Shown: positions 51,420 to 58,431 of the stretch, piece by piece | Numbering within the stretch: position 1 is the first letter of the stretch | How the letters are laid out: the number at the start of each line of letters is the position of its first letter | Origin: Sandaracinaceae bacterium | GTDB lineage: Bacteria > Myxococcota_A > Polyangia > Polyangiales > Sandaracinaceae | Assembly: GCA_040218145.1 (NCBI GenBank) | Contig: JAVJQK010000012.1 | Coordinates: 1-64,000, forward strand | Length of the DNA stretch: 64,000 nucleotides | Reading direction: 5' to 3' | Position numbers and translations under genes: made by a program | Notes under the pieces: model-generated | The model's input: only the letters and a program-made list of their open reading frames with translations | The model's database searches: none | Told to the model about the DNA's origin: nothing

Positions 51420-52340
51420 GTGACGCACCCCAGGATCACGAACGTCGCGCTGCTCCTCGCGGCCCTGAGCGCCGCGGGTTGCAACGTCGTGCGCTGGCAG
51501 CAGGCCGCGCTCGTCGGCGACCTGCGCGCGCGGGGGCTGCGCGCCGCGGACGCCGACGTGGGGGGCGCGACCGTCCATCACTGGCATCGCGGTGGCGAAG
51601 GCACTCCCGTTCTCTTGCTGCACGGCTTCGGCACGCCCGCCCTGTGGCAATGGAGCCGCCAGCTGGAGGCGCTCGAGGGGCGGCCACTCGTCTTGCCCGA
51701 CCTGCTCTACTTCGGTGGCTCTACCGGGACGGGAGATTTCTCTCTCGACGCGCAGGTCACGGCGGTGAGCGGTCTGATCGACCAGCTGGGCTACGGGCGG
51801 GTAGACGTCGTGGGGATCTCCTACGGAGGACTCGTCGCGTACGAGCTCGCCGCCGCGCGACCGGACCGCGTCCGTCGGCTGGTGATGATCGACAGCCCGG
51901 GGCGCGCCTACACACGTGCAGATCTGAGACGTCTTCGTGCCCGGTGGGGCGTACGGCACGTGGAGGATCTCTTCGTGCCCCGGACCGACGCCGCGACGCG
52001 GCGCCTCGTGGCCCTGGCGTACGCCGACCCGCCATGGATGCCAGACTTTCTGCTGTCGCAGATTCGCGACGTGTTCTACCGAGACCCCGAGGCGCTCCGA
52101 GCGGTGCTGCGGGCGCTCGTCTCAGACCTGGAGCGGCTGCGGCAGCGCCCGGACCCCGTGGCGCCGACGCTGATCGTCTGGGGGCGAGAGGACGCGGTGT
52201 TCCCTCTGCCGATCGGCCGGCGTCTGGGGGCCCGGCTCGGCCCGCGCGCGCGATTGCTGGTGATCGACGACGCGGCCCACGCGCCGAACGTGGAGCATCC
52301 GGAGGAGGTCAACGCGGCGCTTCGGCGGTTCTTGCGTTGA
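51420..52340 (+). CDS. Alpha/beta hydrolase lipoprotein
   Basis: A 306-residue protein starting at GTG 51420, with a lipoprotein signal (NVALLLAALSAAGC). The alpha/beta hydrolase fold has the oxyanion region LLHGFG, nucleophile Ser in VVGISYGGLVAYE (the GxSxG elbow) and the C-terminal catalytic His in DDAAHAPNVEHPEE; a VWGREDAVFP Asp lies before it. It is therefore probably an active surface hydrolase (esterase, lipase or dehalogenase-like). Substrate cannot be said. Its end overlaps the convergent substrate-binding protein gene by 32 bp. Confidence 0.88.
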   Translation: MTHPRITNVALLLAALSAAGCNVVRWQQAALVGDLRARGLRAADADVGGATVHHWHRGGEGTPVLLLHGFGTPALWQWSRQLEALEGRPLVLPDLLYFGGSTGTGDFSLDAQVTAVSGLIDQLGYGRVDVVGISYGGLVAYELAAARPDRVRRLVMIDSPGRAYTRADLRRLRARWGVRHVEDLFVPRTDAATRRLVALAYADPPWMPDFLLSQIRDVFYRDPEALRAVLRALVSDLERLRQRPDPVAPTLIVWGREDAVFPLPIGRRLGARLGPRARLLVIDDAAHAPNVEHPEEVNAALRRFLR

Positions 52341-53229
52341 GGCGCTCGCGGAGCTGCTCGGCCGCGTCGAGCATGCCGACGCCGGGGTCGTCGAGGAGGT
52401 CTCCGTCGAGCTCGATCACGGCGCCGTCGCAGGCGCGGAGGCGGGAGAGCAGGGGGTGGTCGCAGAGCGTCGCGCGCATGCCTTCGCGGGTGACGATGAG
52501 GTCGGGGTCGAGCGTGAGGAGCTGCTCGGCGTCGTACTGCGGCCAGCCGTCGAGGTGGGCGGCGAGGTCGCGCAGCCCCGCCGCGACGATCACGTCGTGG
52601 TAGCTGGTGCCGCGCGCGCCGCCGTAGAGGCGGTCGGCGTAGACGCTCACGTAGAGGGCGCTCTCCGACGGGGCGCCGGGCGCGAGCCGATCGAGGCGCC
52701 GATCGAAGCGCTCGGCGTAGCGCGCCCCGCGCTCGGGCGCGCCGCAGAGCGCGGCGATCTGACGGATGTCCTCGGTGAGGGTGCGGCGGCCCTCGAGCGC
52801 GCCGAGGTCGAACACCGTGAGGCCCGCCTCGCGCAAGCGCTCGACGCGGCGGCGCGCGGCGACGTTGTGGGTGAGCACGAGGTCGGGGCGCAGGGCCAGG
52901 ATGGCCTCGGTGTCGTCGAGCGAGCCGATCGTCGTCGCGCCCGCGAAGCGATGTCCGTCCGGTCCCTCGGCGCTGCGCGCGGTGAACGCCACTACGCGAT
53001 CGCGCGGGCAGAGCTCGAGCAGCAGCCGGTCCGCGACGGTGCTCGCGGACACGATCCGCCGGAAGTCACGGAGCTGCACCGTCACGCCGGTCGCGTCGGT
53101 CAGGTCCGTGACCCGCTGCGCCGCGTCGGGCTCCGTCGACGCGCTCCGCGGCGCCCGCGTGGCCATCGCGACGGACGCGACGAGCGCGAGCGAGACGGCG
53201 GCGCCGTTCAGCAGCGAGGTGCGGCTCAC
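52309..53229 (-). CDS. Periplasmic substrate-binding protein of an iron/corrinoid ABC system
   Basis: A 306-residue exported protein of the BtuF/FepB/FhuD-like binding-protein fold, with a signal at the N-terminus (LLNGAAVSLALVASVAMA). It has the long-helix layout characteristic of this class (RRIVSASTVADRLLLELCPRDRVVAFT, LRPDLVLTHNVAAR, LDPDLIVTREGMRATL). It is the last gene of a three-gene operon and its start overlaps the ATPase stop by four bases. The ligand is not readable from sequence, but the Fur-box-like site in front of the operon points to iron chelates or haem rather than B12. Confidence 0.85.
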   Translation of the reverse strand: MSRTSLLNGAAVSLALVASVAMATRAPRSASTEPDAAQRVTDLTDATGVTVQLRDFRRIVSASTVADRLLLELCPRDRVVAFTARSAEGPDGHRFAGATTIGSLDDTEAILALRPDLVLTHNVAARRRVERLREAGLTVFDLGALEGRRTLTEDIRQIAALCGAPERGARYAERFDRRLDRLAPGAPSESALYVSVYADRLYGGARGTSYHDVIVAAGLRDLAAHLDGWPQYDAEQLLTLDPDLIVTREGMRATLCDHPLLSRLRACDGAVIELDGDLLDDPGVGMLDAAEQLRERLNARTAEAPR

Positions 53230-53981
53230 GTCGGGTCTCCGAGTCGGAAGCCGAGCGCGGCGTCCTCGAGGAGCTCCACGCCGTAGACGGCGCGGACGTG
53301 CTCGGGAGTGACGACCTCCGCGCTGGCGCCCGACGCGACGACAGTGCCCTCCTTCAAGAGCAGCGCGCGGTCGGTGCGGCGACGCGCGGCGTCGAGCCCG
53401 TGCAGCACGACGACGATCGCGTAGTCGTCCTCGGCCAGCTCCCGGAGGAGCTGATGCAGCTCGAGGGCGTGCCGGACGTCGAGCGCCTCGGTGGGCTCGT
53501 CGAGCAAGATCGCGTGCGACTCGGTCGCGAGGGCGCGGGCGAGGAGGACGCGGCGCGCCTCGCCGGCCGAGAGGTGATCGAAGCGGCGGCGCGCGAGCCC
53601 GACCACGTCGCAGCGCTCCATCGCGTCCTGGATGGCCCGCCGATCGGCCTCGCCCACGCGTCCCAGGCCGCCCGTGTGTGCGTAGCGCCCGTGTCCGACG
53701 ACCGTCTCGACATGCAGCGCGGAGCTGAGCTGCGTGCGCTGCGGCACGTAGGCGAGGCGCTTGGCGCGCGCGCGCGCCTCGAGATCACGGAGCGGCGCGC
53801 CGTCGAGGGTGACGCGGCCGTCGTAGGGGAGCAGGCCGACGATGGCCTTGAGGAGCGTGCTCTTGCCGGCGCCGTTCGGGCCCAGGATGCAGCTCACCGC
53901 CCCGCGCGGCGCCTCGAACGAGACGCCCTGGAGCACGGTCCGCGCGCCCCGCTTCACCGAGAGATCCGAGACCTCGATCAT
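53226..53981 (-). CDS. ABC transporter ATP-binding protein (FecE/BtuD-like)
   Basis: A 251-residue ABC ATPase. Walker A GPNGAGKST near 34-42, the Q-loop VPQRTQL, signature motif LSAGEARRV (a variant of LSGGE with Ala) near 136, Walker B ILLDEPTEALD and H-loop VVLHG are present. The start ATG ends at 53981 and overlaps the permease stop by four bases (ATGA). It energises uptake by the neighbouring FecCD-type permease. The LSAGE variant is common in this class and is not a sign of inactivity. Confidence 0.93.
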   Translation of the reverse strand: MIEVSDLSVKRGARTVLQGVSFEAPRGAVSCILGPNGAGKSTLLKAIVGLLPYDGRVTLDGAPLRDLEARARAKRLAYVPQRTQLSSALHVETVVGHGRYAHTGGLGRVGEADRRAIQDAMERCDVVGLARRRFDHLSAGEARRVLLARALATESHAILLDEPTEALDVRHALELHQLLRELAEDDYAIVVVLHGLDAARRRTDRALLLKEGTVVASGASAEVVTPEHVRAVYGVELLEDAALGFRLGDPT

Positions 53982-54958
53982 GGCTCCTCCCGCGCGGAGC
54001 GCAGCAGCAGGAGCAGGAAGAGCGGCGCGCCGAGGATGCCGGTGACCACGCCGAGCGGGACCTCGGTCTGGGTCGGCAGCGCGCGCGCGAGGAGATCGCA
54101 CGCCCCGAGGAAGACGCCGCCGCCGAGCAGCGCCGCGGGCACCAGGCGCCGATGCTCCGAGCCCACGAAGGGTCGCAGCGCGTGGGGCACCACGAGGCCC
54201 ACGAAGGCGATGTTGCCGCCGAGCGCGACCGCGGCCGCGGTCAGGACCGCCACCCAGATGATCGACCAGCGGCGCGCGCGCGTGACGTCGACGCCCAGGG
54301 TGGACGCCTCCTCGTCGCCGCTGAGCAACAGATCGAGCGGGCGGCCCCAGAGATAGGCCGCGATCAGCCCCGCCCCGACGAGCGGAAGCGCGAGGCGCAC
54401 GTGCGGCCAGCCCACGCCGCCGAGCCCGCCGAGGGTGAAAGAGACGACGGCCCGGCCGAGCTCGTGGTGCTCCTGCGCGATCGTGGTCAGGAACGAGCCC
54501 ACGGCGAGGAAGAGCGAGGTGAGCGCGAAGCCGATGAGCAGGAGCGAGAGCAGGTCGGCGCCTCGGCGCACGAAGGCGAGGAGCACGAGCAAGCTCGCCA
54601 GCGCCCCGAGCAGACACCCGATGGGCAGGACCATCTCGGCCGCGAGCCAGGGCAGCGAGGACGCGACCGCGCCGTGGGCGAGGAGCACGCACTGACCACC
54701 GAACGACGCCCCCGCCGTGGTCCCGAGGATGGAGGGCGAGGCGAGCGGGTTGCGGAAGAGCCCCTGGACCACCACGCCGCCCACCGCGAGGGCGCCGCCC
54801 GCGAGCAGCGCGCCGAGGACCCGCGCGCCGCGGAGCTCCAGGAAGACGCGGCGGAGGTCCTCGTCGCCGAGATCGCCGGGCCCGACGAGGAGCGCGCCGA
54901 GGGACACCAGGGCGAGCCCCGCGAGGAGCACGATGTACGTCCAGGCGGTCCGGCTCAC
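53978..54958 (-). CDS. FecCD-family permease
   Basis: A 326-residue permease of the FecCD/BtuC family with about nine or ten membrane helices. A family-typical block is GGVVVQGLFRNPLASPSILGTTAGASFG. The coupling loop sequence VGLVVPHALRPFVGSEHRRLVP is present near the C-terminal third. It is the first gene of the operon and lies downstream of the Fur-box-like site. The system should import a large iron chelate or haem. The divergent Bfd-bacterioferritin genes support the iron link. Confidence 0.93.
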   Translation of the reverse strand: MSRTAWTYIVLLAGLALVSLGALLVGPGDLGDEDLRRVFLELRGARVLGALLAGGALAVGGVVVQGLFRNPLASPSILGTTAGASFGGQCVLLAHGAVASSLPWLAAEMVLPIGCLLGALASLLVLLAFVRRGADLLSLLLIGFALTSLFLAVGSFLTTIAQEHHELGRAVVSFTLGGLGGVGWPHVRLALPLVGAGLIAAYLWGRPLDLLLSGDEEASTLGVDVTRARRWSIIWVAVLTAAAVALGGNIAFVGLVVPHALRPFVGSEHRRLVPAALLGGGVFLGACDLLARALPTQTEVPLGVVTGILGAPLFLLLLLRSAREEP

Positions 54959-55044
54959 GGGGCCTTGGTAGCACGCAGCGCGGAAATTCGCCGTGGTTCC
55001 CCACCCTTGCCCGTTTTCACAGCTATCCCCGTTTTGGGGCGCTT

Positions 55045-55063
55045 GATAATGAGATTGACTTTC
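55045..55063. promoter_or_regulatory. Fur-box-like site between the iron transporter and bfd
   Basis: The 19 bases GATAATGAGATTGACTTTC match the Fur consensus GATAATGATAATCATTATC at 14 of 19 positions. The site overlaps a -35 TTGACT (55055-55060) on the + strand and is 87 bp from the permease start on the minus strand, so it could control both directions. Iron repression is an inference from the site and the gene content. Confidence 0.65.
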
Positions 55064-55082
55064 AATGTGGAAGGGTTAGATC
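55055..55082 (+). promoter_or_regulatory. Candidate promoter for bfd
   Basis: TTGACT (55055-55060), a 16-bp spacer and TAGATC (55077-55082) form a plausible promoter overlapping the Fur-box-like site; it would start transcription just before the GTG start at 55093. Confidence 0.4.
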
Positions 55083-55092
55083 GGATGGAGTC

Positions 55093-55308
55093 GTGCTGGT
55101 CTGTCATTGCCATCGGGTCAACGATCGAATCATCCGCGAAGCGGCCGAAGCCGGCGCGCGCAGCTGCGACGATGTCGGCGCGGCGTGTGGCGCGGGGACC
55201 GGATGCGGCGGCTGCCGCCCCGCGATCGAGGGTGTGCTGACGAGCGTGCGTGCCTCCGAAGGCGGCGCCTCGCTCCCGCTCATCCGCGCGCCCGAGCCCG
55301 GCGTCTGA
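55093..55308 (+). CDS. bfd: Bacterioferritin-associated ferredoxin (Bfd-like)
   Basis: A 71-residue [2Fe-2S] protein starting at GTG 55093. The cluster ligands are Cys4, Cys6, Cys38 and Cys41 in VCHCHRVNDR and GAGTGCGGCRP. Bfd reduces iron in the bacterioferritin core so that it can be released, and is typically induced by low iron. The next gene on the same strand is bacterioferritin, 52 bp later, matching a bfd-bfr pair. The protein is close to the family's usual length. Confidence 0.93.
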   Translation: MLVCHCHRVNDRIIREAAEAGARSCDDVGAACGAGTGCGGCRPAIEGVLTSVRASEGGASLPLIRAPEPGV

Positions 55309-55360
55309 TCGTTCCGATCGAGCGCGTGACGCGGTGACCCTTCCGCGATAGCGTCCGGGC

Positions 55361-55840
55361 ATGAAGGGCGATCCCGACGTCATCGAGCTGCTCAACGAGG
55401 TCCTCACGGCCGAGCTGACGGCGATCAACCAGTACTTCATCCACGCCAAGATGTGCGAGGACTGGGGCTATCATCGCCTCGCGAAGAAGAAGCGGCACGA
55501 GTCCATCGAGGAGATGCACCACGCCGACTGGGTGATCTCGCGCATCCTCCTGCTCGAGGGCGTGCCGAACATGCAGCGCCTCTTCCCGGTGCGCGTCGGC
55601 GAGAACGCCGTCGAGCAGCACGAGCTGGATCTCGCCGTCGAGATGGAGGCGCGCGACCGCCTCAACCGCGGCATCGAGCTGGCCCGGGCCAAGAAGGACA
55701 ACGGCACCGCGGACCTGCTCGAGAAGATCCTCCAGAACGAGGAGGAGGGCATCGACTGGCTCGAGTCCCAGCTCCACCTGGTCGGGGAGATCGGCAAGGA
55801 GCACTACCTCGCCGGGCAGATCGGGCACGAAGAGGGCTGA
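55361..55840 (+). CDS. bfr: Bacterioferritin
   Basis: A 159-residue iron-storage ferritin. Using E. coli numbering, diiron residues Glu18, Glu51, His54, Glu94 and Glu127 are present, and haem ligand Met52 is conserved. The sixth ligand position, His130, is Gly here (NEEEGIDW instead of the usual EEGHID). The change removes a known ferroxidase ligand, so iron oxidation may be altered or performed by a different set. The protein would form 24-mers with haem between dimers. It follows bfd on the same strand. Confidence 0.93.
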   Translation: MKGDPDVIELLNEVLTAELTAINQYFIHAKMCEDWGYHRLAKKKRHESIEEMHHADWVISRILLLEGVPNMQRLFPVRVGENAVEQHELDLAVEMEARDRLNRGIELARAKKDNGTADLLEKILQNEEEGIDWLESQLHLVGEIGKEHYLAGQIGHEEG

Positions 55841-55847
55841 CGGTCCC

Positions 55848-56321
55848 TTGCCAGCAGCTCCGTTGAAGGTCGCGCCGGACACCGTCGTCAGCTTCGAGTA
55901 CCGGCTCACCGACGACGAGGGGGTGGTCGTCGACGAGACGGACGGCGCGCCGGCCCACTACCTCCACGGCCACGACAACATCCTGGACGGGCTGGAGCGC
56001 GCGCTCGAGGGCGCGGAGCTGGGGGAGGAGCGCTCGGGCATCCTCCCGGCGAAGGACGCGTTCGGCGAGGCGAGCGACCGCGCGCCGCACCGCGTGAGCC
56101 GCTTCGCGTTCCCCAAAGACGCCGCGCTGACCCCCGGGACGCACTTCTTCGTCGACGAGGACGGCGCCCAGCGAGACTTCTGGGTCGTGAAGGTCGAGGG
56201 CGACCACGTGCTCGCCCGGCCCGAGCACCCCCTCGCTGGCCAGCGAATGCGCTACTGGGCGCGGATCCTCGGCGTGCGCCCCTCGACCGAGCGAGAGCGC
56301 GAGCACGGCCATCCGCTGTAG
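55848..56321 (+). CDS. slyD: SlyD-like FKBP-type peptidyl-prolyl isomerase
   Basis: A 157-residue FKBP of the SlyD class: an FKBP domain (DTVVSFEYRLTDDEGVVVDET and the C-terminal part of the fold) with an inserted chaperone (IF) domain of about 50 residues (YLHGHDNILDGLERALEGAELGEE and following). It lacks the His/Cys-rich metal-binding tail of E. coli SlyD. The start TTG at 55848 follows the bacterioferritin stop by 7 bp; a second TTG at 55863 (LKVAPDTVVS) matches the usual start of the family better and is a credible alternative. Role: proline isomerisation and folding. Confidence 0.88.
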   Translation: MPAAPLKVAPDTVVSFEYRLTDDEGVVVDETDGAPAHYLHGHDNILDGLERALEGAELGEERSGILPAKDAFGEASDRAPHRVSRFAFPKDAALTPGTHFFVDEDGAQRDFWVVKVEGDHVLARPEHPLAGQRMRYWARILGVRPSTEREREHGHPL

Positions 56322-56360
56322 CAGGCAGCTGAAGAACGCGAGCGTTCTTCACCCGCCTGC
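56321..56360 (+). other. Stable hairpin after slyD
   Basis: A perfect 10-bp inverted repeat TGAAGAACGC/GCGTTCTTCA (56330-56351) separated by two bases is flanked by an outer GCAGGC/GCCTGC pair (56321-56326 and 56355-56360). There is no T run, so it may be a processing or stability hairpin rather than an intrinsic terminator. Confidence 0.5.
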
Positions 56361-56393
56361 CCCTTGCCCGTGCCCCTGCCCCTGCCCTTGCCC
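56358..56393 (+). repeat. TGCCC hexamer repeat
   Basis: Six TGCCC units, five of them at 6-bp spacing (56365, 56371, 56377, 56383, 56389) and one 7 bp before, form a low-complexity run directly after the hairpin and before the PTPS gene. No gene is present in the 244-bp gap. Confidence 0.6.
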
Positions 56394-56565
56394 GCCAATC
56401 GGCGGTCACAGGCGCGCGGCACTGCGAGCACCCATCCACGGTGATGCCGCGCGTCACGCGCTGCAATGGGTTCGGGCTCCACGCCCAGCAACCGCAGGCA
56501 CGGGCATCGGCACGGAAGCAGCCTGCTCGCTGTGGCGTGATGCGCGCGCGCGCTATGGTCCCGCC

Positions 56566-57102
56566 ATGTATCGGATCACCAAGGGGATCCACGCGCACTT
56601 CGCGCACCACGTCCGGGGCCACCGCGGCGCCTGCATCTCGCTGCACGGTCACACGTGGAAGCTCGAGGTGACGGTCGCGGCGGAGACGCTCGACGACGAG
56701 AGCTTCGTCGTGGACTTCTCGGTGATGAAGCGCGAGGTCCTCCAGCCCGCGCACCTGCTGCTCGACCATTCGCTCGCGATCGGCGAGGCGACCTGGGCCG
56801 AGACCAAGGACAGCCTGGCGACGCTGGGCAACATCCTCGTCGACTCGCGGCAGCACACCATGGGCAGCCGGGGCGAGCTCCAGCCACACCTCCAGGGCGA
56901 GCTCGCGGGCGCCCGCAACGAGCTGCCCGGGGACATCAAGATCGCCGTCTTCCCCTTCGCGCCCACCAGCGAGACCCTCGCCCGCTGGCTCTACGAGCTC
57001 GCGGAGGAGCGCCTCGCCGACGACCGCGTCTCGATCGTCAACGCGCGCATCTACGAGGCGCTCCACCCCGTGGAGACCTGGGCCGAGTACGCACCGCGCT
57101 GA
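56566..57102 (+). CDS. 6-pyruvoyl-tetrahydropterin synthase/QueD-family protein
   Basis: A 178-residue PTPS/QueD-family protein. The zinc ligands are in HAHFAHHVRGH and HGHTW (the Cys of GACISLHGH is the catalytic one), and LLDHSLAIG is the mid-family motif. It is about 50 residues longer than E. coli QueD, with an insertion near residues 85-125 (SRQHTMGSRGELQPHLQGEL). Family members convert dihydroneopterin triphosphate to pyruvoyl-tetrahydropterin or to carboxy-tetrahydropterin (queuosine route). It could use FolE's product, although folE is 40 kb away. Which product it makes cannot be read from the motifs. Confidence 0.85.
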   Translation: MYRITKGIHAHFAHHVRGHRGACISLHGHTWKLEVTVAAETLDDESFVVDFSVMKREVLQPAHLLLDHSLAIGEATWAETKDSLATLGNILVDSRQHTMGSRGELQPHLQGELAGARNELPGDIKIAVFPFAPTSETLARWLYELAEERLADDRVSIVNARIYEALHPVETWAEYAPR

Positions 57103-57192
57103 TCAGGGCAGCGGCCGCTCGAGGGCCGCCCGCTCGGCCTCGCCCGTCGAGGCTGCCACCCACCACAGCCACATGAGCCACACAGGCGTCAC

Positions 57193-57220
57193 TTGACAGT
57201 CGATTCGGCTGCCGTATGCC
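57193..57220 (+). promoter_or_regulatory. Candidate promoter and repeat in front of the Lrp gene
   Basis: A -35 TTGACA (57193-57198) lies 16 bp from a weak -10 TATGCC (57215-57220), close to the gene start. The sequence GATTCGGCTG occurs at 57202-57211 and again at 57233-57242, 31 bp apart (about three helical turns), an arrangement that could suit autoregulation by a DNA-bending Lrp protein. Confidence 0.35.
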
Positions 57221-57758
57221 TCGAACTCAGATGATTCGGCTGGATGACACCGATCGGCAGATCCTCGAGATCTTGCAGCGCGACGCGCGCACCAGCCTGG
57301 CGGCGCTCGCCGAGGCGGTGGGGCTCACGGCCACGCCGCTCCGCGCGCGCATCGAGCGGCTGGAGTCGGACGGGGTGATCCGCGGCTATCACGCGGACGT
57401 GGATCCGACCCTGGTCGGCCGGCCGGTGCGCGCCTTCGTGCACGTCACGATGAAGGACCAGGGGCTGGATCATCACAAGCGCTTCGTGCGCGAAGTGGCG
57501 GAGCTGCCCTCGGTGGTCTCGCTGCATCACATCGCGGGGGAGGAAGACTTCGTCCTCGAGGTGCTCTTCGAGGACATGGGCTCGGTGCGCACGTTCTTGC
57601 TGGAGAAGCTCGGGTCCATCTCGAGCATCGGCAGGGTCAAGACGAGCTTCGTGCTCGAGTCGCCCAAGCGGCGCGCCGCGGTGCCGCTGGCCGAGCCCCC
57701 CGTGCCCCCGAAGTCCTCGGGGAGGACCAAGCGCAAGAAGCGTGGAGGTGGATCGTGA
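57216..57758 (+). CDS. Lrp/AsnC-family transcriptional regulator
   Basis: A 180-residue regulator: an N-terminal helix-turn-helix (LDDTDRQILEILQRDARTSLAALAEAVGLTATPLRARIERLE) and a C-terminal RAM ligand-binding domain (about 75-160), then a short basic Pro/Lys-rich tail (SSGRTKRKKRGGGS) not typical of the family. The start is taken at ATG 57216, but the ATG at 57231 (MIRLDDTDRQ) begins exactly where most Lrp proteins do and lies just after the promoter's expected start point. The gene overlaps the MarC gene (GTGA), so they are co-expressed and the target may include MarC. Confidence 0.92.
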   Translation: MPRTQMIRLDDTDRQILEILQRDARTSLAALAEAVGLTATPLRARIERLESDGVIRGYHADVDPTLVGRPVRAFVHVTMKDQGLDHHKRFVREVAELPSVVSLHHIAGEEDFVLEVLFEDMGSVRTFLLEKLGSISSIGRVKTSFVLESPKRRAAVPLAEPPVPPKSSGRTKRKKRGGGS

Positions 57759-58384
57759 GCGTCGCCGCGTTCGGAGCTCTCTGTGTCTCGTCGCTCTTCA
57801 CGGTGATCGACCCGCTCGGCGTCGCGCCGATCTTCGCGTCGATGACGGCCCGGGTCGACGCGCGCGCGCGCCGGCGCACGGCGCTGAAGGCGGTGCTGAC
57901 CGCGCTCTGCGTCCTGGCCGTCTTCGCGATGAGCGGCTCGGCGCTCCTGCGCCTCTTCGGCGTGACCATCGAGGCGTTCCAGATCGCCGGCGGCATCCTC
58001 TTCGCGTTGCTCGGGCTCGCGATGCTGAACGGCTCGACCGCGCGCCCCGCCGCCAGCGACGACGAGGGCGACGCGCACGAAGACCCGAGCGTGGTGCCCC
58101 TCGGCGTGCCGCTCATCGGCGGCCCGGGCGCGATGACCACCGTGATGGTGCTGACCGGCCAGGCGGAGACGCCCGCGCACGTCGGCATGCTCGCCGGCGC
58201 GGTGCTGGTCGTGCTCGGCCTGACCTGGGCCGTGCTCGCGATGGCCCCCGCGCTCTTCGCGCGGCTCGGGCGCCAGGGCGTCGCGCTGACCACGAAGATC
58301 ATGGGTCTGGTCGTCCTCGTGATCGGCGTGCAGTTCGTGATCAACGGCGTCGTCCCGGTGGCGCGCGCCATCATCGCGCCCTGA
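57755..58384 (+). CDS. marC: MarC-family membrane protein
   Basis: A 209-residue protein with six membrane helices of the MarC type (LCVSSLFTVIDPLGVAPIFASMT is the usual opening; then PLGVPLIGGPGAMTTVMVL and VLTTKIMGLVVLVIGVQFVINGV). The function of MarC in bacteria is unclear; the old idea of multidrug resistance is not supported. Start GTG 57755 overlaps the Lrp stop by four bases, indicating coupling to the regulator. No other transport genes adjoin it. Confidence 0.92.
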   Translation: MSVAAFGALCVSSLFTVIDPLGVAPIFASMTARVDARARRRTALKAVLTALCVLAVFAMSGSALLRLFGVTIEAFQIAGGILFALLGLAMLNGSTARPAASDDEGDAHEDPSVVPLGVPLIGGPGAMTTVMVLTGQAETPAHVGMLAGAVLVVLGLTWAVLAMAPALFARLGRQGVALTTKIMGLVVLVIGVQFVINGVVPVARAIIAP

Positions 58385-58431
58385 TCGGCGCCGCGGAGCC
58401 CTCTCGACTCGAGTGGTGGCATCATGACGGC

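Noticed and set aside
54959-55092. Cobalamin riboswitch controlling the FecCD-type operon
   Set aside because: No B12-box-like sequence was seen, the leader is short, and the Fur-like site gives a better explanation.
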